Part shown: piece by piece, positions 1 to 9,208 of the stretch
Numbering within the stretch: the stretch's first letter is position 1
Layout of the letters: each line of letters opens with the position of its first letter
Source: Algoriphagus boseongensis
GTDB lineage: Bacteria; Bacteroidota; Bacteroidia; Cytophagales; Cyclobacteriaceae
Assembly: GCF_004362805.1 (NCBI RefSeq)
Contig: NZ_SNYF01000005.1
Span: 186,001-250,000 of the forward strand
Direction of reading: 5' to 3'
Length of the DNA: 64,000 nucleotides
The notes under the pieces: model-generated
Told to the model about the DNA's origin: nothing
Databases searched by the model: none
What the model saw: only the letters and a program-made list of their open reading frames with translations
Position numbers and translations under genes: made by a program

Positions 1-650
1 GAATTGGAGTTGCCGGAGTGAATTGGAATGTAAAAATGCTTGGAGCAAAATTCTTGGGTTCCAGAGGGGGTACTACAGCAAATGCTATTAAGGCTGTAGA
101 TTATTTCACTGATCTTAAGACTAGCCAAGGTTTAAATATCGTAGCTACCAATAATTCTTGGGGAGGAGGAGGATATTCTCAGGCCTTGAAAGATGCTATT
201 GATAGAGCAAATGCAGCTGGGATTCTTTTCATTGCTGCAGCCGGAAATTCCGGAACCAACAACGATGCTTCTGCTAGTTACCCATCCAACTACGATAGCC
301 CTAATGTGATTGCTGTAGCGTCCATTACAAGTACTGGTGCGCTTTCTTCCTTCTCACAGTATGGAGCAACAACCGTAGATTTGGGAGCTCCAGGATCAGG
401 TATTTGGTCAACTGTACCAGTAGCTGTAGGCAAAGGAAAAAATGCAACTATCGGATCTGGCTATGCTAGCTATAATGGAACCTCAATGGCTACTCCGCAC
501 GTAACTGGTGCTGCTGCTTTATATGCTTCGCTTAATCCAAATGCTTCTGCAGCACAGATTAAGGCGGCCATATTGGGAAGTACCACTGCAACTTCTTCTC
601 TTGCTGGTAAAACTGTAACAGGCGGAAGATTGAATGTTTCTGGATTCTAA
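1..650 (+). CDS. S8 family (subtilisin-like) serine protease, 3' part only
   Basis: The reading frame is open from base 3 and runs in from outside the window, so this is a C-terminal fragment of about 215 residues. It begins with the subtilase-like GVNWNVKMLGAKFLG stretch. The oxyanion-hole region AAAGNSG and the catalytic serine motif GTSMATPHVTGAAAL (near residue 155 of the fragment) are present; the Asp and His of the triad must lie upstream. The protein ends shortly after the catalytic domain (GGRLNVSGF), with no C-terminal sorting domain. It is probably a secreted peptidase, but the signal peptide cannot be seen. A GTG at 18 lies in frame, but it falls inside the conserved fold and is not the start. 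Confidence 0.93.
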   Translation, partial: IGVAGVNWNVKMLGAKFLGSRGGTTANAIKAVDYFTDLKTSQGLNIVATNNSWGGGGYSQALKDAIDRANAAGILFIAAAGNSGTNNDASASYPSNYDSPNVIAVASITSTGALSSFSQYGATTVDLGAPGSGIWSTVPVAVGKGKNATIGSGYASYNGTSMATPHVTGAAALYASLNPNASAAQIKAAILGSTTATSSLAGKTVTGGRLNVSGF

Positions 651-671
651 TCCTTATTGTTTTAAAAAGTG

Positions 672-706
672 AAAGAGGCTTCCTCAATTTTGGGGAAGCC
701 TCTTTT
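672..706. terminator. Bidirectional terminator between convergent genes
   Basis: A 12-bp inverted repeat (AAAGAGGCTTCC at 672-683, complement at 694-705) has an A-run on the left and a T-run on the right. It sits between the protease stop (650) and the stop of the minus-strand PaiB-like gene (710), so it can serve both. Confidence 0.85.
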
Positions 707-709
707 TAT

Positions 710-1330
710 TTAATTATTTTTTCTCTTTTTCATTTCAGAAGCTACTTCCTGATCTAGAGCAAAAGGACTTTTTTCCAGCTGGCTGACGATGTTTTTGTAA
801 TTAACCTCATCCCGGTTTTGAGATAGTTTAGCGCTTGCTTTTACCTCCTCGATTTTTATTTCTATTCCAACCAAAGCCTTAACCTGCCCGGCTACATAGC
901 TTGGAGACATGGTTTCTACCCGCACTCGATTTGGTCTTCCTTCTTCATAGTTGTCTACCAGAGTTTTAAGATGATGCATCAATTCCTCACCCTCAATGAT
1001 TCTGATTTTTCCATAAATATGAACTGCCAGATAATTCCAAGTCGGGACATTTTCATGATTATACCAAGAGGAGGAAATGTAGGCATGGGGACCTTGAAAA
1101 ATCACCAAGACTTCTTCTTGGTCTTCGAATGATTTCCATTGGGGATTGGCTTTGGCTAAATGTCCATGCAATATTGCTTCCCCATCCGAATTTTTATCCA
1201 GAAAGAAAGGTAAATGTGTAGCCCAAGGTTTTCCATCGACCTGAGAAATCAGCGTAGCAAAGGCATTCTTCTGAATAAAATCAACGATTTCAGATTCGTT
1301 TTCCCAGGAATTAAGTGGATGGATATACAT
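710..1330 (-). CDS. PaiB-like FMN-binding negative transcriptional regulator family protein
   Basis: A 206-residue protein of the PaiB/FMN-binding split-barrel family. Visible family features are the N-terminal MYIHPLN start, ATLISQVDGKPWATHLPFFL, GHLAKANPQW, the FQGPHAYISSSWY block and VPTWNYLAVHIYGKI. In Bacillus, PaiB is linked to control of protease and sporulation genes; most homologues are flavin- or haem-binding proteins of unknown substrate, so the regulatory name is historical. The ATG at 1330 is chosen because it matches the family N-terminus; the frame could open 9 codons earlier only with TTG. It is divergent from the helicase gene at 1415. Confidence 0.85.
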   Translation of the reverse strand: MYIHPLNSWENESEIVDFIQKNAFATLISQVDGKPWATHLPFFLDKNSDGEAILHGHLAKANPQWKSFEDQEEVLVIFQGPHAYISSSWYNHENVPTWNYLAVHIYGKIRIIEGEELMHHLKTLVDNYEEGRPNRVRVETMSPSYVAGQVKALVGIEIKIEEVKASAKLSQNRDEVNYKNIVSQLEKSPFALDQEVASEMKKRKNN

Positions 1331-1414
1331 AGTTTGGTAGATAAAAAGGCGTTTCAAAAATGGATTTTTTACTTTCTAATTCCGAGAATGAGCTTAAAAA
1401 ATTAAATTCGAACA

Positions 1415-3679
1415 ATGGATAATTTTTCAACCGACAAATTGGAGTTGGCAGCCCTGTTTGTCAACACAACAGGAGTACCGATTTTTTTAACAGGGAAAGC
1501 TGGGACAGGAAAAACAACTTTCCTCAGGGAGTTGGCACGTCGAACTCACAAGAAGTTTGTTGTTTTAGCTCCTACAGGAATTGCGGCATTGAATGCAAAA
1601 GGAGTTACTATCCATTCGCAATTTTTGCTTCCTTTCGGTACTTTTCTTCCCGTAAGAGACGCTGAAGGTAATTATACCGATCGCCATGGATTTTTCACTC
1701 AGCAGACTTTGGCCAGAAGGCATCCTCTAAATCAACACCGCAGAAGTGTCTTAAAATCCATTGACTTGATGGTAATTGACGAAGTGAGCATGCTTCGGGC
1801 GGATATTTTAGATGCCATTGATTACCGGATGCGAAGCGCAAAAAGGAATTACAAGGTGCCTTTTGGAGGGGTTCAGGTATTGTTTATAGGGGATTTGTAT
1901 CAACTTCCTCCCGTAGTAAAGGATGAGGAATGGGGAGTCTTAAGTAGGTTTTATTCCTCCATGCATTTCTTTGAGGCCAAAGCTTTGCAGAATTCGGGTT
2001 TGATTTATCTCGAGCTTGATAAGATTTTCAGACAGCAGGATGAGACTTTTATTCGAATTCTTAACAACCTGAGGGACAACAAGCCAAGTGCTGAAGACAT
2101 TCGGATTTTAAATTCATACTACAAAACCTTAGACGAAATTGAACGGTTGCCGCCTTGTATTACCCTTACTACGCATAATTACAAGGCAGATGAACTGAAC
2201 CTAAGAGAGCTAAGAAGCCTTGACTCGAAATCTTTCTTTTATGATGCAGAGATTGAGAGGGAATTCCCAGAATCTCTTTATCCGCTTCCAGAATCCATTG
2301 AGCTGAAAGTTGGGGCCAGGATCATGTTTATAAAAAATGACACCTCTGGTCTTTCTTCCTATTTCAATGGCAAATTAGCTACGGTCATAGAATTGGAGTC
2401 TGACCAGATTAAGGTAAAAATGGATGATTCCTTAGAAGAATATTACCTTAAAAAAGAAGTCTGGGAAAATAAAAAGTACACCATCAATCCTGAATCAAAG
2501 GAACTGGAGGAAGAGGTAATCGGGACATTTTCTCAATATCCAATCAAGCTAGCTTGGGCAGTGACCGTTCATAAAAGTCAGGGATTAACATTCGATCGAG
2601 CTATAGTAGATGTAGGTCAGGCCTTTGCTCCGGGTCAGGTTTATGTTGCCTTGAGCCGACTTAGATCTTTAGATGGATTAGTTCTTCGGACAAAAATCCG
2701 AGAAGATGTGCTCTATTCTGATCCTAAAGTTGTGGACTATACTTCTTCAAAAGGTAAGGTTCAGAATCTTACTGGGGATTTGATTCAGGCTCAAAACGAC
2801 TACTTGCTCCAATTGGTTGAAGCTACTTTTGAGTTTGATTCCTTGACTCAATCGCTCACCCAATTTGCAAAGGAACATGAAAGCAGCTTTGAGTTTGAGG
2901 ATGAAGAAATTCGAAAAGACCTCCCGAAACTCTATCAAATTTTCCAGTCCGAAGTGGAAAATTCCGAAAAATTCCGTGTGCAATTAAGGGCTTTGATTCA
3001 TTCTAAAAATAAGGAAAGGCTTTTCGATCGGGTGGAAAAAGGAACGAGGTACTACTTGGACTTACTTGAAAGGACCATTGAGATCTTGCTAAGGCACCAG
3101 CGAAAAGTGGAGAATTTTTCAAGAATAAAATCTTACTACAATGGATTGGAAGAATTGGAGCTTGAACTTTTTAGAAAATATGCCTCAATCGCCAAAAGCG
3201 GGAAATTGATAGAAAGTATCCTCTTGAATAAGCCGGTAACCAAACTTGACGAAATTGACCGAGTCATGGAAGTCATGCGGAAGGAATTGCTGAGGACTAT
3301 TGAAAAGGAAATTCCTTTAGGAGAAGGGTCTGGCAAGAAAACTGGGAAAAGGAAGACTAAAGGAAAGACGGGTAAGGAGAAAAAGGAGGATACGAAAGAG
3401 CATAGCATTAGGCTTTTTTCCGAAGGAAAGTCACCTGAAAAAATTGCCCAAGAGAGGGGATATACTGTTGGTACTATTATGCGCCACCTTGCCTTTGGGG
3501 TCAAAATCGGGAAAATCCCTTTGGAGAATTTGGTCGATCAGGAAATCATTTCGGAAATAACTGGAGTTGAAAAAAGACTGACCTCCATGAAGGCCTACTT
3601 TGAGTTTTTTGAAGGGAAGTATGACTACGAAACCCTCCGGCTGGTACTGTATTCCCAAAACCGGGAGGATTTCGATTAG
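1415..3679 (+). CDS. PIF1/RecD-like SF1 helicase with C-terminal helix-turn-helix domain
   Basis: A 754-residue ATPase. Walker A GKAGTGKTT lies at about residues 27-35, the DEXX box VIDEVSML near 120, GDLYQLPPV near 165, and the C-terminal helicase motifs VHKSQGLTFDRAIVD and GQVYVALSRL near 390-430. These are typical of PIF1-like helicases. A strongly basic Lys/Gly-rich linker (around residues 635-655) follows, then a HTH_40-type domain (SIRLFSEGKSPEKIAQERGY...VGTIMRHL) as in the RecQ C-terminus. It probably unwinds DNA or RNA-DNA structures during replication or repair. The gene is monocistronic, and only 3 bp separate its stop from that of the convergent M20 peptidase gene. Confidence 0.9.
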   Translation: MDNFSTDKLELAALFVNTTGVPIFLTGKAGTGKTTFLRELARRTHKKFVVLAPTGIAALNAKGVTIHSQFLLPFGTFLPVRDAEGNYTDRHGFFTQQTLARRHPLNQHRRSVLKSIDLMVIDEVSMLRADILDAIDYRMRSAKRNYKVPFGGVQVLFIGDLYQLPPVVKDEEWGVLSRFYSSMHFFEAKALQNSGLIYLELDKIFRQQDETFIRILNNLRDNKPSAEDIRILNSYYKTLDEIERLPPCITLTTHNYKADELNLRELRSLDSKSFFYDAEIEREFPESLYPLPESIELKVGARIMFIKNDTSGLSSYFNGKLATVIELESDQIKVKMDDSLEEYYLKKEVWENKKYTINPESKELEEEVIGTFSQYPIKLAWAVTVHKSQGLTFDRAIVDVGQAFAPGQVYVALSRLRSLDGLVLRTKIREDVLYSDPKVVDYTSSKGKVQNLTGDLIQAQNDYLLQLVEATFEFDSLTQSLTQFAKEHESSFEFEDEEIRKDLPKLYQIFQSEVENSEKFRVQLRALIHSKNKERLFDRVEKGTRYYLDLLERTIEILLRHQRKVENFSRIKSYYNGLEELELELFRKYASIAKSGKLIESILLNKPVTKLDEIDRVMEVMRKELLRTIEKEIPLGEGSGKKTGKRKTKGKTGKEKKEDTKEHSIRLFSEGKSPEKIAQERGYTVGTIMRHLAFGVKIGKIPLENLVDQEIISEITGVEKRLTSMKAYFEFFEGKYDYETLRLVLYSQNREDFD

Positions 3680-3682
3680 ATT

Positions 3683-5200
3683 TTAGTACATGGGTTCTGT
3701 GAGGACACTTAGGATGGTAAGGATTCCTTCCTTATAGTTACCCAAGCGGAGATTCTCATTCGGGCTATGTTGGTTATTATCTGCGTTAACGGTAGGGATC
3801 GTAACAGCAGGAATTCCCAAGGCGTCCACAAATGGAGAAATTGGAATAGAGCCCCCAGAAATTCGGATTTGTACCGGCTCTTCCCCAAAAGCTCTGCTCA
3901 TTGCCTTTCTCAGCCAAGCCCCTGTTGGAGAATCCATGGGAGTTCTAAAGGCTTGATAGGAAATGGAAGTTTTCACTTTGACAATTTTAGGATACTTCAT
4001 TCTTTCCTCATCGGTTGGATCATTTTCTACGATATGGAAACCTTGCTTTTTAATGTGTTCTTTGATCAATCCAAAAAGCCGGTTGGGGTCGGATTCTGGT
4101 ACCAATCGCATATCCAATTCTGCTACAGCCACGTCTGGCACAATAGTTCTGGCTTCAGGACCAACCCAAGCAGAGCGCATTCCTCGAATATTTAATGAAG
4201 GATATTGAATACTTTCCTGATAGGTTTGGCCTACCTGATCTGTTCTTCCTAATCCAAGTCTTTTTTTAATAGCTACCTCATCATCTGGAACTGCCGACAA
4301 AATTTCTTTTTCCTGGGAGGAAAGATTGATTCCATCATAAAATCCGGGAATTACTACCACACCATTTTCATCCTTCATTGAAGCCAATAACTGACTCATC
4401 ATCAAGGCTGGGTTAGGCGCATAATTTCCATAATGCCCGCTGTGCTGTGGAAGCTTCGGACCATAAGTAGTCAAGAATAACTCCGAAATTCCACGAGCTC
4501 CATAGCTAAGCGTAGGAAGGTTGGAGGTATGTCTTGGACCATCCATGATCAGCATAAGATCTGATGCAAGCTTTTCTTTGTATTGAGTCACAGCACCCGG
4601 TAGATTAGGTGATCCTTGTTCTTCTTCAAAATCAAGAATGATTTTAATGGAGTAATCAGGATTCATCCCTGCTTGAGTTAGGGCGTCCCAGCCAGTAAGA
4701 AACATGGCAAAGGGACCTTTATCATCTGAGGTAGATCTCCCAAAAATTCTCCATTCTGCATCGTATTCCTTTTGAAGTTTTTGGATGGGAAGTTCCTCCC
4801 AGGATCCATCTGATTTTTGGGCTTTTAGGACGGGTTCGTAGGGATCTTTCTGAAACCATTTACTTCGATCTACTGCTTGACCATCAATATGAAAGTAAAA
4901 TAGAGCTGTTTTTTTGGCTCCAGCTTGTTTCTTTTCAGCCAAAAGAAGGGGAATTCCACCTGTTTCCAAGCGTTCGGAAGTCCATCCTCTTTTTGCAAAT
5001 TGATCTTCGCACCATTTGATATTTACAGCGATCTGCTCTGGGTAGTAGGCGTCATTTGGCATGGATACAATTTCCTGAAGCAATTGAAGGCCGTTTTGCC
5101 AGCTTGATTCAGTCATACTTTCCAGTTTCGATTTTTCCAAAGTTTGGGCTTCGACAATCAAGGATAGGATCAGCAAGGGAAGAAAAAGCAACTTTTTCAT
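3683..5200 (-). CDS. Exported M20 family metallopeptidase (dipeptidase-like)
   Basis: A 505-residue protein with a clear type I signal peptide (MKKLLFLPLLILSLIVEAQ). M20 metal-site signatures are FYFHIDGQ (about residues 102-108, His and Asp), SDDKGPFAMFL (about 159-169) and DFEEEQGSPN (about 190-199, the Glu general base and metal ligand). The dimerisation or lid part contains HSGHYGNYAPNP, and the C-terminal block ISGGSIPISPFVDALGIPAV is also typical. It probably hydrolyses small peptides or N-acyl amino acids in the periplasm. It lies downstream of the SIMPL-domain gene on the same strand, with a terminator between them, so it is likely transcribed separately. Confidence 0.9.
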   Translation of the reverse strand: MKKLLFLPLLILSLIVEAQTLEKSKLESMTESSWQNGLQLLQEIVSMPNDAYYPEQIAVNIKWCEDQFAKRGWTSERLETGGIPLLLAEKKQAGAKKTALFYFHIDGQAVDRSKWFQKDPYEPVLKAQKSDGSWEELPIQKLQKEYDAEWRIFGRSTSDDKGPFAMFLTGWDALTQAGMNPDYSIKIILDFEEEQGSPNLPGAVTQYKEKLASDLMLIMDGPRHTSNLPTLSYGARGISELFLTTYGPKLPQHSGHYGNYAPNPALMMSQLLASMKDENGVVVIPGFYDGINLSSQEKEILSAVPDDEVAIKKRLGLGRTDQVGQTYQESIQYPSLNIRGMRSAWVGPEARTIVPDVAVAELDMRLVPESDPNRLFGLIKEHIKKQGFHIVENDPTDEERMKYPKIVKVKTSISYQAFRTPMDSPTGAWLRKAMSRAFGEEPVQIRISGGSIPISPFVDALGIPAVTIPTVNADNNQHSPNENLRLGNYKEGILTILSVLTEPMY

Positions 5201-5277
5201 GGGTGAAGTTTTTTGGGAAAATAGGGAAAAGCCAATCCAGTGGCAAAGTTTATTCTACCAAATGGTGAGTAAGCCCA

Positions 5278-5303
5278 TAAAAAAAGCCGCAAAAGCGGCC
5301 TTT
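5278..5303 (-). terminator. Terminator after the SIMPL-domain gene
   Basis: Inverted repeat AAGCCGC-AAAA-GCGGCTT-like, followed on the minus strand by a run of seven T. It directly follows the stop of the gene at 5306. Confidence 0.8.
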
Positions 5304-5305
5304 GA

Positions 5306-6001
5306 TTAATAAGTATATTTAATGTAAACCCTTCGACTTATCGTCTGATCATCGGGTTGAACTAGCATATCGGCCGCTTCAGCCAACATTGGCCTTGCAT
5401 TCATCATATACTTGGGTTGAGGAATGTAGCTTTGGTCCATTCCGACATAAAATACTTTTAAATTGCTAAGAGCTAAGGTGGTTCCGATCAATCGGGCTTT
5501 CGCTTCTGCATTTTTCAAGGCTTCAGTCAGTAATGTGTTTTCTAGAGATTTTCTGGTTTCCTCGGAAACTCCGAAGTGAAGATTATAACTCATGTCCCCA
5601 ATACCCTGAATGGCATCAGCAATTTTTTGAAGGTCTTCGTTGGTTGGAGTAGTAACGATTCGAAGAGTTTGTCTGGCTACAAAACCACTGTCCTTTGCGG
5701 TTCCACTTCTATAAATTCTGTTGATATCTACAGAATAATTGTCGGCGATCAACTTGTAGTCTTTAATTCTGGCCTTTTTTAGGGCATCTGCCAAGGTCTG
5801 AGTTTTTTTATTCAGAGCGTTTACTGCACCATTTACCTGTAATGCCTTTTCCTCCAAATTGATCAGATAGACTGCCTCATCAGGAGCTAATTTCCTTTCT
5901 GCATAGCCTTCAACTTCTATAAGGGGAACCTGCTGGACCTGCTGAGCAACAAGCACATTCGCTATCCCGAAGGTTATTAGTAAAATCAAAATTCTTTTCA
6001 T
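5306..6001 (-). CDS. SIMPL domain (DUF541) periplasmic protein
   Basis: A 231-residue protein with an N-terminal signal peptide (MKRILILLITFGIANVLVAQ) followed by a SIMPL/DUF541 fold. Visible marks are IEVEGYAERKLAPDEAVYLI at the start of the mature protein, KIADAIQGIGDMSYNLHFGVSEE in the middle, and EALKNAEAKARLIGTTL. The family includes E. coli YggE and Brucella BP26, periplasmic ring-forming proteins of unclear function, sometimes tied to oxidative stress. It is a single gene closed by its own terminator. Confidence 0.88.
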   Translation of the reverse strand: MKRILILLITFGIANVLVAQQVQQVPLIEVEGYAERKLAPDEAVYLINLEEKALQVNGAVNALNKKTQTLADALKKARIKDYKLIADNYSVDINRIYRSGTAKDSGFVARQTLRIVTTPTNEDLQKIADAIQGIGDMSYNLHFGVSEETRKSLENTLLTEALKNAEAKARLIGTTLALSNLKVFYVGMDQSYIPQPKYMMNARPMLAEAADMLVQPDDQTISRRVYIKYTY

Positions 6002-6092
6002 GGCTTCTGTATTTAGTAGGTTATGTTTTCAGTCAAAAGACGAACCATTGATAGATTCCGCAACTGAATTTTAGAGAAATTAAGAATTGATT

Positions 6093-7064
6093 TTATTTCA
6101 ACTTCCATTCTATGACTTCCATGGAACTGACTTCTGGCCCTCCTCCACGATTGGCAGAGCCTGCCTGAACGTATATTTTTCCGTCCAAAAACGCATTTCC
6201 AGTTCCGTGTCTACCTTGGTTTAAATTGGGTAGTTTAGTCCAGGTTAAATTTTTGGTATCCAAAACTTCCACCTCTGCATGGGCGGGTACTTGGTTGCCA
6301 CTTTCACCATTCATCACCACCAAAAATCTCCCGATTCCCAAATTGGAATTTCCTGCTCTTTCCGTGGGAAGTTGGGTTGATAGCGTTTCCCAGCTTCCTT
6401 TTTCAAAATCAAATAAGTCGACCTCCTTGATAGTGGTGTCAATTACCCGGTTGTTTTTGGCATTTGAAGTTCGGCCGCCGGCCAGATATAGATTGCCTTC
6501 CACAAGTGCTGCACTCACATGATCTCTTGCTCTGGGGGCATCTGGCAAAGCTTTCCATTTTCCGGTCTTCGGATCCAATTCATCAAACCAAGACACAAAA
6601 CCGTCCCAGTGTCCATCCTGAATTCCGCAAACCATGTAGATTTTATCATTTTTCACAAAAACTCCTGCCGAACCACGAACCCGGTTTTCTGGAAGCTTGG
6701 GACCATCTCTCCAAGTTTTTGTCTTTGGATTGAATATGAGGATGTTGGGAATTGGGGTCTCATGAGGATAGCCTCCAGTCAAAGCTCCCACCACCCAGAT
6801 TTCGTTTTGGTAGGAGATAGCCTGAAAATGATGAATTTCCATCGGTGCGTCTGATACCTTGGCCCAAGTATTCATGGCAGGATCATATTCTTCTACAGGT
6901 CTTTGACCTCTTCCCCCTAAGGAATACAATTTTCCATCGCAAGCCACAAAGGAATTTTCATGCCGGGGAGTGGCTTCTGTTTTAGGTTGAATGACAGTCC
7001 AGGATTCTTGAGCCAAACAATCAAACCCAAAGAATATTAGAAATAGGATAGATAATTTTCTCAT
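6093..7064 (-). CDS. Exported kelch-repeat beta-propeller protein
   Basis: A 323-residue protein with a signal peptide (MRKLSILFLIFFGFDCLAQ). About six kelch-type blades follow, recognisable by paired Gly-Gly or Gly-X segments and a W spaced about 15-20 residues after a Tyr or Phe (LYSLGGRGQRPVEEYDP..NTW, IWVVGA..., IYMVCGIQDG, LYLAGGRTSN, IYVQAGSANRGG). The fold is clear but the ligand is unknown; related bacterial propellers include carbohydrate-active and sialic-acid mutarotase-like proteins, and nothing here fixes the role. It appears to be a single gene, with the tyrA operon terminator immediately upstream. Confidence 0.85.
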   Translation of the reverse strand: MRKLSILFLIFFGFDCLAQESWTVIQPKTEATPRHENSFVACDGKLYSLGGRGQRPVEEYDPAMNTWAKVSDAPMEIHHFQAISYQNEIWVVGALTGGYPHETPIPNILIFNPKTKTWRDGPKLPENRVRGSAGVFVKNDKIYMVCGIQDGHWDGFVSWFDELDPKTGKWKALPDAPRARDHVSAALVEGNLYLAGGRTSNAKNNRVIDTTIKEVDLFDFEKGSWETLSTQLPTERAGNSNLGIGRFLVVMNGESGNQVPAHAEVEVLDTKNLTWTKLPNLNQGRHGTGNAFLDGKIYVQAGSANRGGGPEVSSMEVIEWKLK

Positions 7065-7164
7065 TGAAGTGAATTAAGCGGATAATACAAGTTAACTATT
7101 CTGTAGGTTTAATCTTTTAAACCTGGTTTTGATTTTATTCAAGCTTTATAAATCCTCATATATA

Positions 7165-7200
7165 AAACAAAAGCCATGAACTTTATCATGGCTTTTGTTT
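7165..7200 (-). terminator. Terminator of the aromatic amino-acid operon
   Basis: A 13-bp perfect inverted repeat (ACAAAAGCCATGA at 7167-7179 with its complement at 7186-7198). On the minus strand it is followed by TTTTATATA and lies just after the tyrA stop. Confidence 0.85.
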
Positions 7201-7203
7201 TTC

Positions 7204-8052
7204 TTATTTTCCCAAATCCAGAATATCCCGGATTTTATTGATTTCGGCCATTTCCTGATACATTCCTTCGCTATCTTCCTTGGCAATTTTATCTCTGAAA
7301 TTGCTCAGATTGGAGATGTATCCATCCAAGGCGCTAAGGATATTTTCTTTGTTTTCAGTGAAAATCGGAGCCCACATAGCAGGGCTGGATTTTGCAAGTC
7401 GCACAGTGGACGCGAAGCCAGATCCAGCCATGTCAAAGATATTTTTCTCATCAGCCATCTTTTGTAAAACAGTCTCTCCCAACATAAATGAAGAAATATG
7501 GGATAAATGCGATACAAAAGCCAAATGACGATCATGCTCCTCAGGGTCCATAAATCTGAGTTTCAGATTCAGGGCATCAAAAAGTTGGTAAGCCTTTTCC
7601 TTCAAATGGAGGTCAGTTTTTTCCAATTCGCAGATGATCATCACTTTTCTATCCAGCAATTCTGCAAAGGCAGCTTTAGGACCAGAATACTCCGTTCCTG
7701 CTATTGGGTGACCAGCCAAGTACTGTTTTCTTTTGGGATGATTTGCCATCAAGGCACAAAGCTTTGCTTTGGTTGAACCCAAATCAAAAACCAAGGTTTT
7801 TTCGCCCACCTGATCCAAAGTTTTCACCAACAATTCTCCTAATGTATCTGCTGGAGTTGCCAAAATCACCAAATCGGTATCTGGATCGGGATTTTCTTTT
7901 GCCTCGGTGATGATTCCAAGAGTCAAGGCATCTTTTAGATTTTGAGGATTAGAGTCGTGCCCTGAGATGCTTATTTCTGGAAACTTTTGTCTTGCGCCCA
8001 AGCCAAATGAGCCTCCCAAAAGTCCTAGCCCGACGATATGAATTTTTTTCAT
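7204..8052 (-). CDS. tyrA: Prephenate dehydrogenase
   Basis: Catalyses oxidative decarboxylation of prephenate to 4-hydroxyphenylpyruvate, the tyrosine branch. The 282-residue protein starts with a dinucleotide-binding GLGLLGGSFGLG loop (residues 7-18), then DLVILATPADTL, VFDLGSTKAKL, and the prephenate-binding HPIAGTEYSGPKAA and FVSHLSHISSFMLG blocks. There is no fused chorismate mutase or ACT domain: the mutase sits on the DAHP synthase of the same operon. It is the last gene of the six-gene operon, 7 bp after the aminotransferase gene. Confidence 0.95.
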   Translation of the reverse strand: MKKIHIVGLGLLGGSFGLGARQKFPEISISGHDSNPQNLKDALTLGIITEAKENPDPDTDLVILATPADTLGELLVKTLDQVGEKTLVFDLGSTKAKLCALMANHPKRKQYLAGHPIAGTEYSGPKAAFAELLDRKVMIICELEKTDLHLKEKAYQLFDALNLKLRFMDPEEHDRHLAFVSHLSHISSFMLGETVLQKMADEKNIFDMAGSGFASTVRLAKSSPAMWAPIFTENKENILSALDGYISNLSNFRDKIAKEDSEGMYQEMAEINKIRDILDLGK

Positions 8053-8059
8053 AGGTTAA

Positions 8060-9208
8060 TTAGGATTTGATTCTATTGATTGCTTCGAGAATTTTGAATT
8101 CAGGCATGCAAAGGGAAAATCGAACATACTGATTTCCTTCGCTACCGAAGATTTTACCCGGAGTGATGAAGATGTTTTTTTCGTACAAAAGCCAATCGAC
8201 CAGCTCTTCAGGCGATTTCCCCTCAGGAGTTTTGCACCAGACAAAAAGCCCTGTTGAATTTTTATCATAGGATAAATTCAATTGATCAGCCAGTTTCCAA
8301 ATCAGATTTCTTCGATTGCTGTACTCTTGGTTTTGATCCTTAAACCAGCTTTTTCCCAGATTCAACGCAGCTATCGCTCCTTTTTGTAGGCCGAGAAACA
8401 TGCCCGAATCCATATTGGATTTTATTTTAAGCACAGCTTCTACCCAATCTGCGCGACCGCATAGCATGCCGATCCTCCAGCCAGGCATGTTGAAAGTTTT
8501 ACTTAGGGAATTTAATTCTAGGGCTACATCCTTTCCTCCTTCGACTTTAAAAATGCTTAAAGGTTCCGGGTTCAGGATATGGCTGTAAGGGTTGTCATTC
8601 ACCAAAATGATTTGGTGTCTTTTGGCAAAGTCAATGAGTTCTTTCAAAATTTGGGTTGATCCAGAGGCACCTGTAGGCATGTGGGGGTAATTAATCCACA
8701 TCAGTTTTACCTTGGATAAATCCCAGGTTTCCAATTCCTCGAAGTTGGGTCTTCCTTTTTTCTCAAGATCCAAATGATAAAAAACAGGTTCCGCTTCTAG
8801 GAGTTTGGTGACGGAGGAATAGGTAGGATAGCCTGGGTTTGGGATCAAAACCTGATCTCCTGGATTCAGGAATGCCATGCTGATATGTAAAATTCCTTCC
8901 TTTGAACCGATCAGAGGAAGAATTTCATTTTGGGGATTGAGAGAGACTCCATATTCCCGGCTGTAAAACTCAGCCATGGCAACCCTCAATTCAGGGATTC
9001 CTTGATAGCTCTGGTATCCATGGGCTTTTGGGTTTTCAGCGGTGTTTTTTAATGCATCGATAACAGCTCTGTCTGGAGCAAGGTCGGGAGAACCTATTCC
9101 TAAATTGATTACCGGTTTTCCTTCAGCCATCATTTGATTGACTTCCCGGAGCTTTGCAGAAAAATAATATTCCTCTACCGAATTGATTCTATTCGCAAAT
9201 CCTTTCAT
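8060..9208 (-). CDS. Class I/II PLP aminotransferase, aromatic operon
   Basis: A 382-residue fold-type I aminotransferase. Visible marks are INLGIGSPDLAP at the N-terminus, GSKEGILH, NPGYPTY, MWINYPHMPTGA, the PLP-lysine motif LNSLSKTFNMPGWRIG (around residues 225-240), and the C-terminal substrate arginine segment EGNQYVRFSLCMP. Its place between pheA and tyrA suggests that it transaminates phenylpyruvate and 4-hydroxyphenylpyruvate (or prephenate) as the last step of Phe and Tyr synthesis. That role is inferred from context. It overlaps pheA by 4 nt (ATGA). Confidence 0.9.
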   Translation of the reverse strand: MKGFANRINSVEEYYFSAKLREVNQMMAEGKPVINLGIGSPDLAPDRAVIDALKNTAENPKAHGYQSYQGIPELRVAMAEFYSREYGVSLNPQNEILPLIGSKEGILHISMAFLNPGDQVLIPNPGYPTYSSVTKLLEAEPVFYHLDLEKKGRPNFEELETWDLSKVKLMWINYPHMPTGASGSTQILKELIDFAKRHQIILVNDNPYSHILNPEPLSIFKVEGGKDVALELNSLSKTFNMPGWRIGMLCGRADWVEAVLKIKSNMDSGMFLGLQKGAIAALNLGKSWFKDQNQEYSNRRNLIWKLADQLNLSYDKNSTGLFVWCKTPEGKSPEELVDWLLYEKNIFITPGKIFGSEGNQYVRFSLCMPEFKILEAINRIKS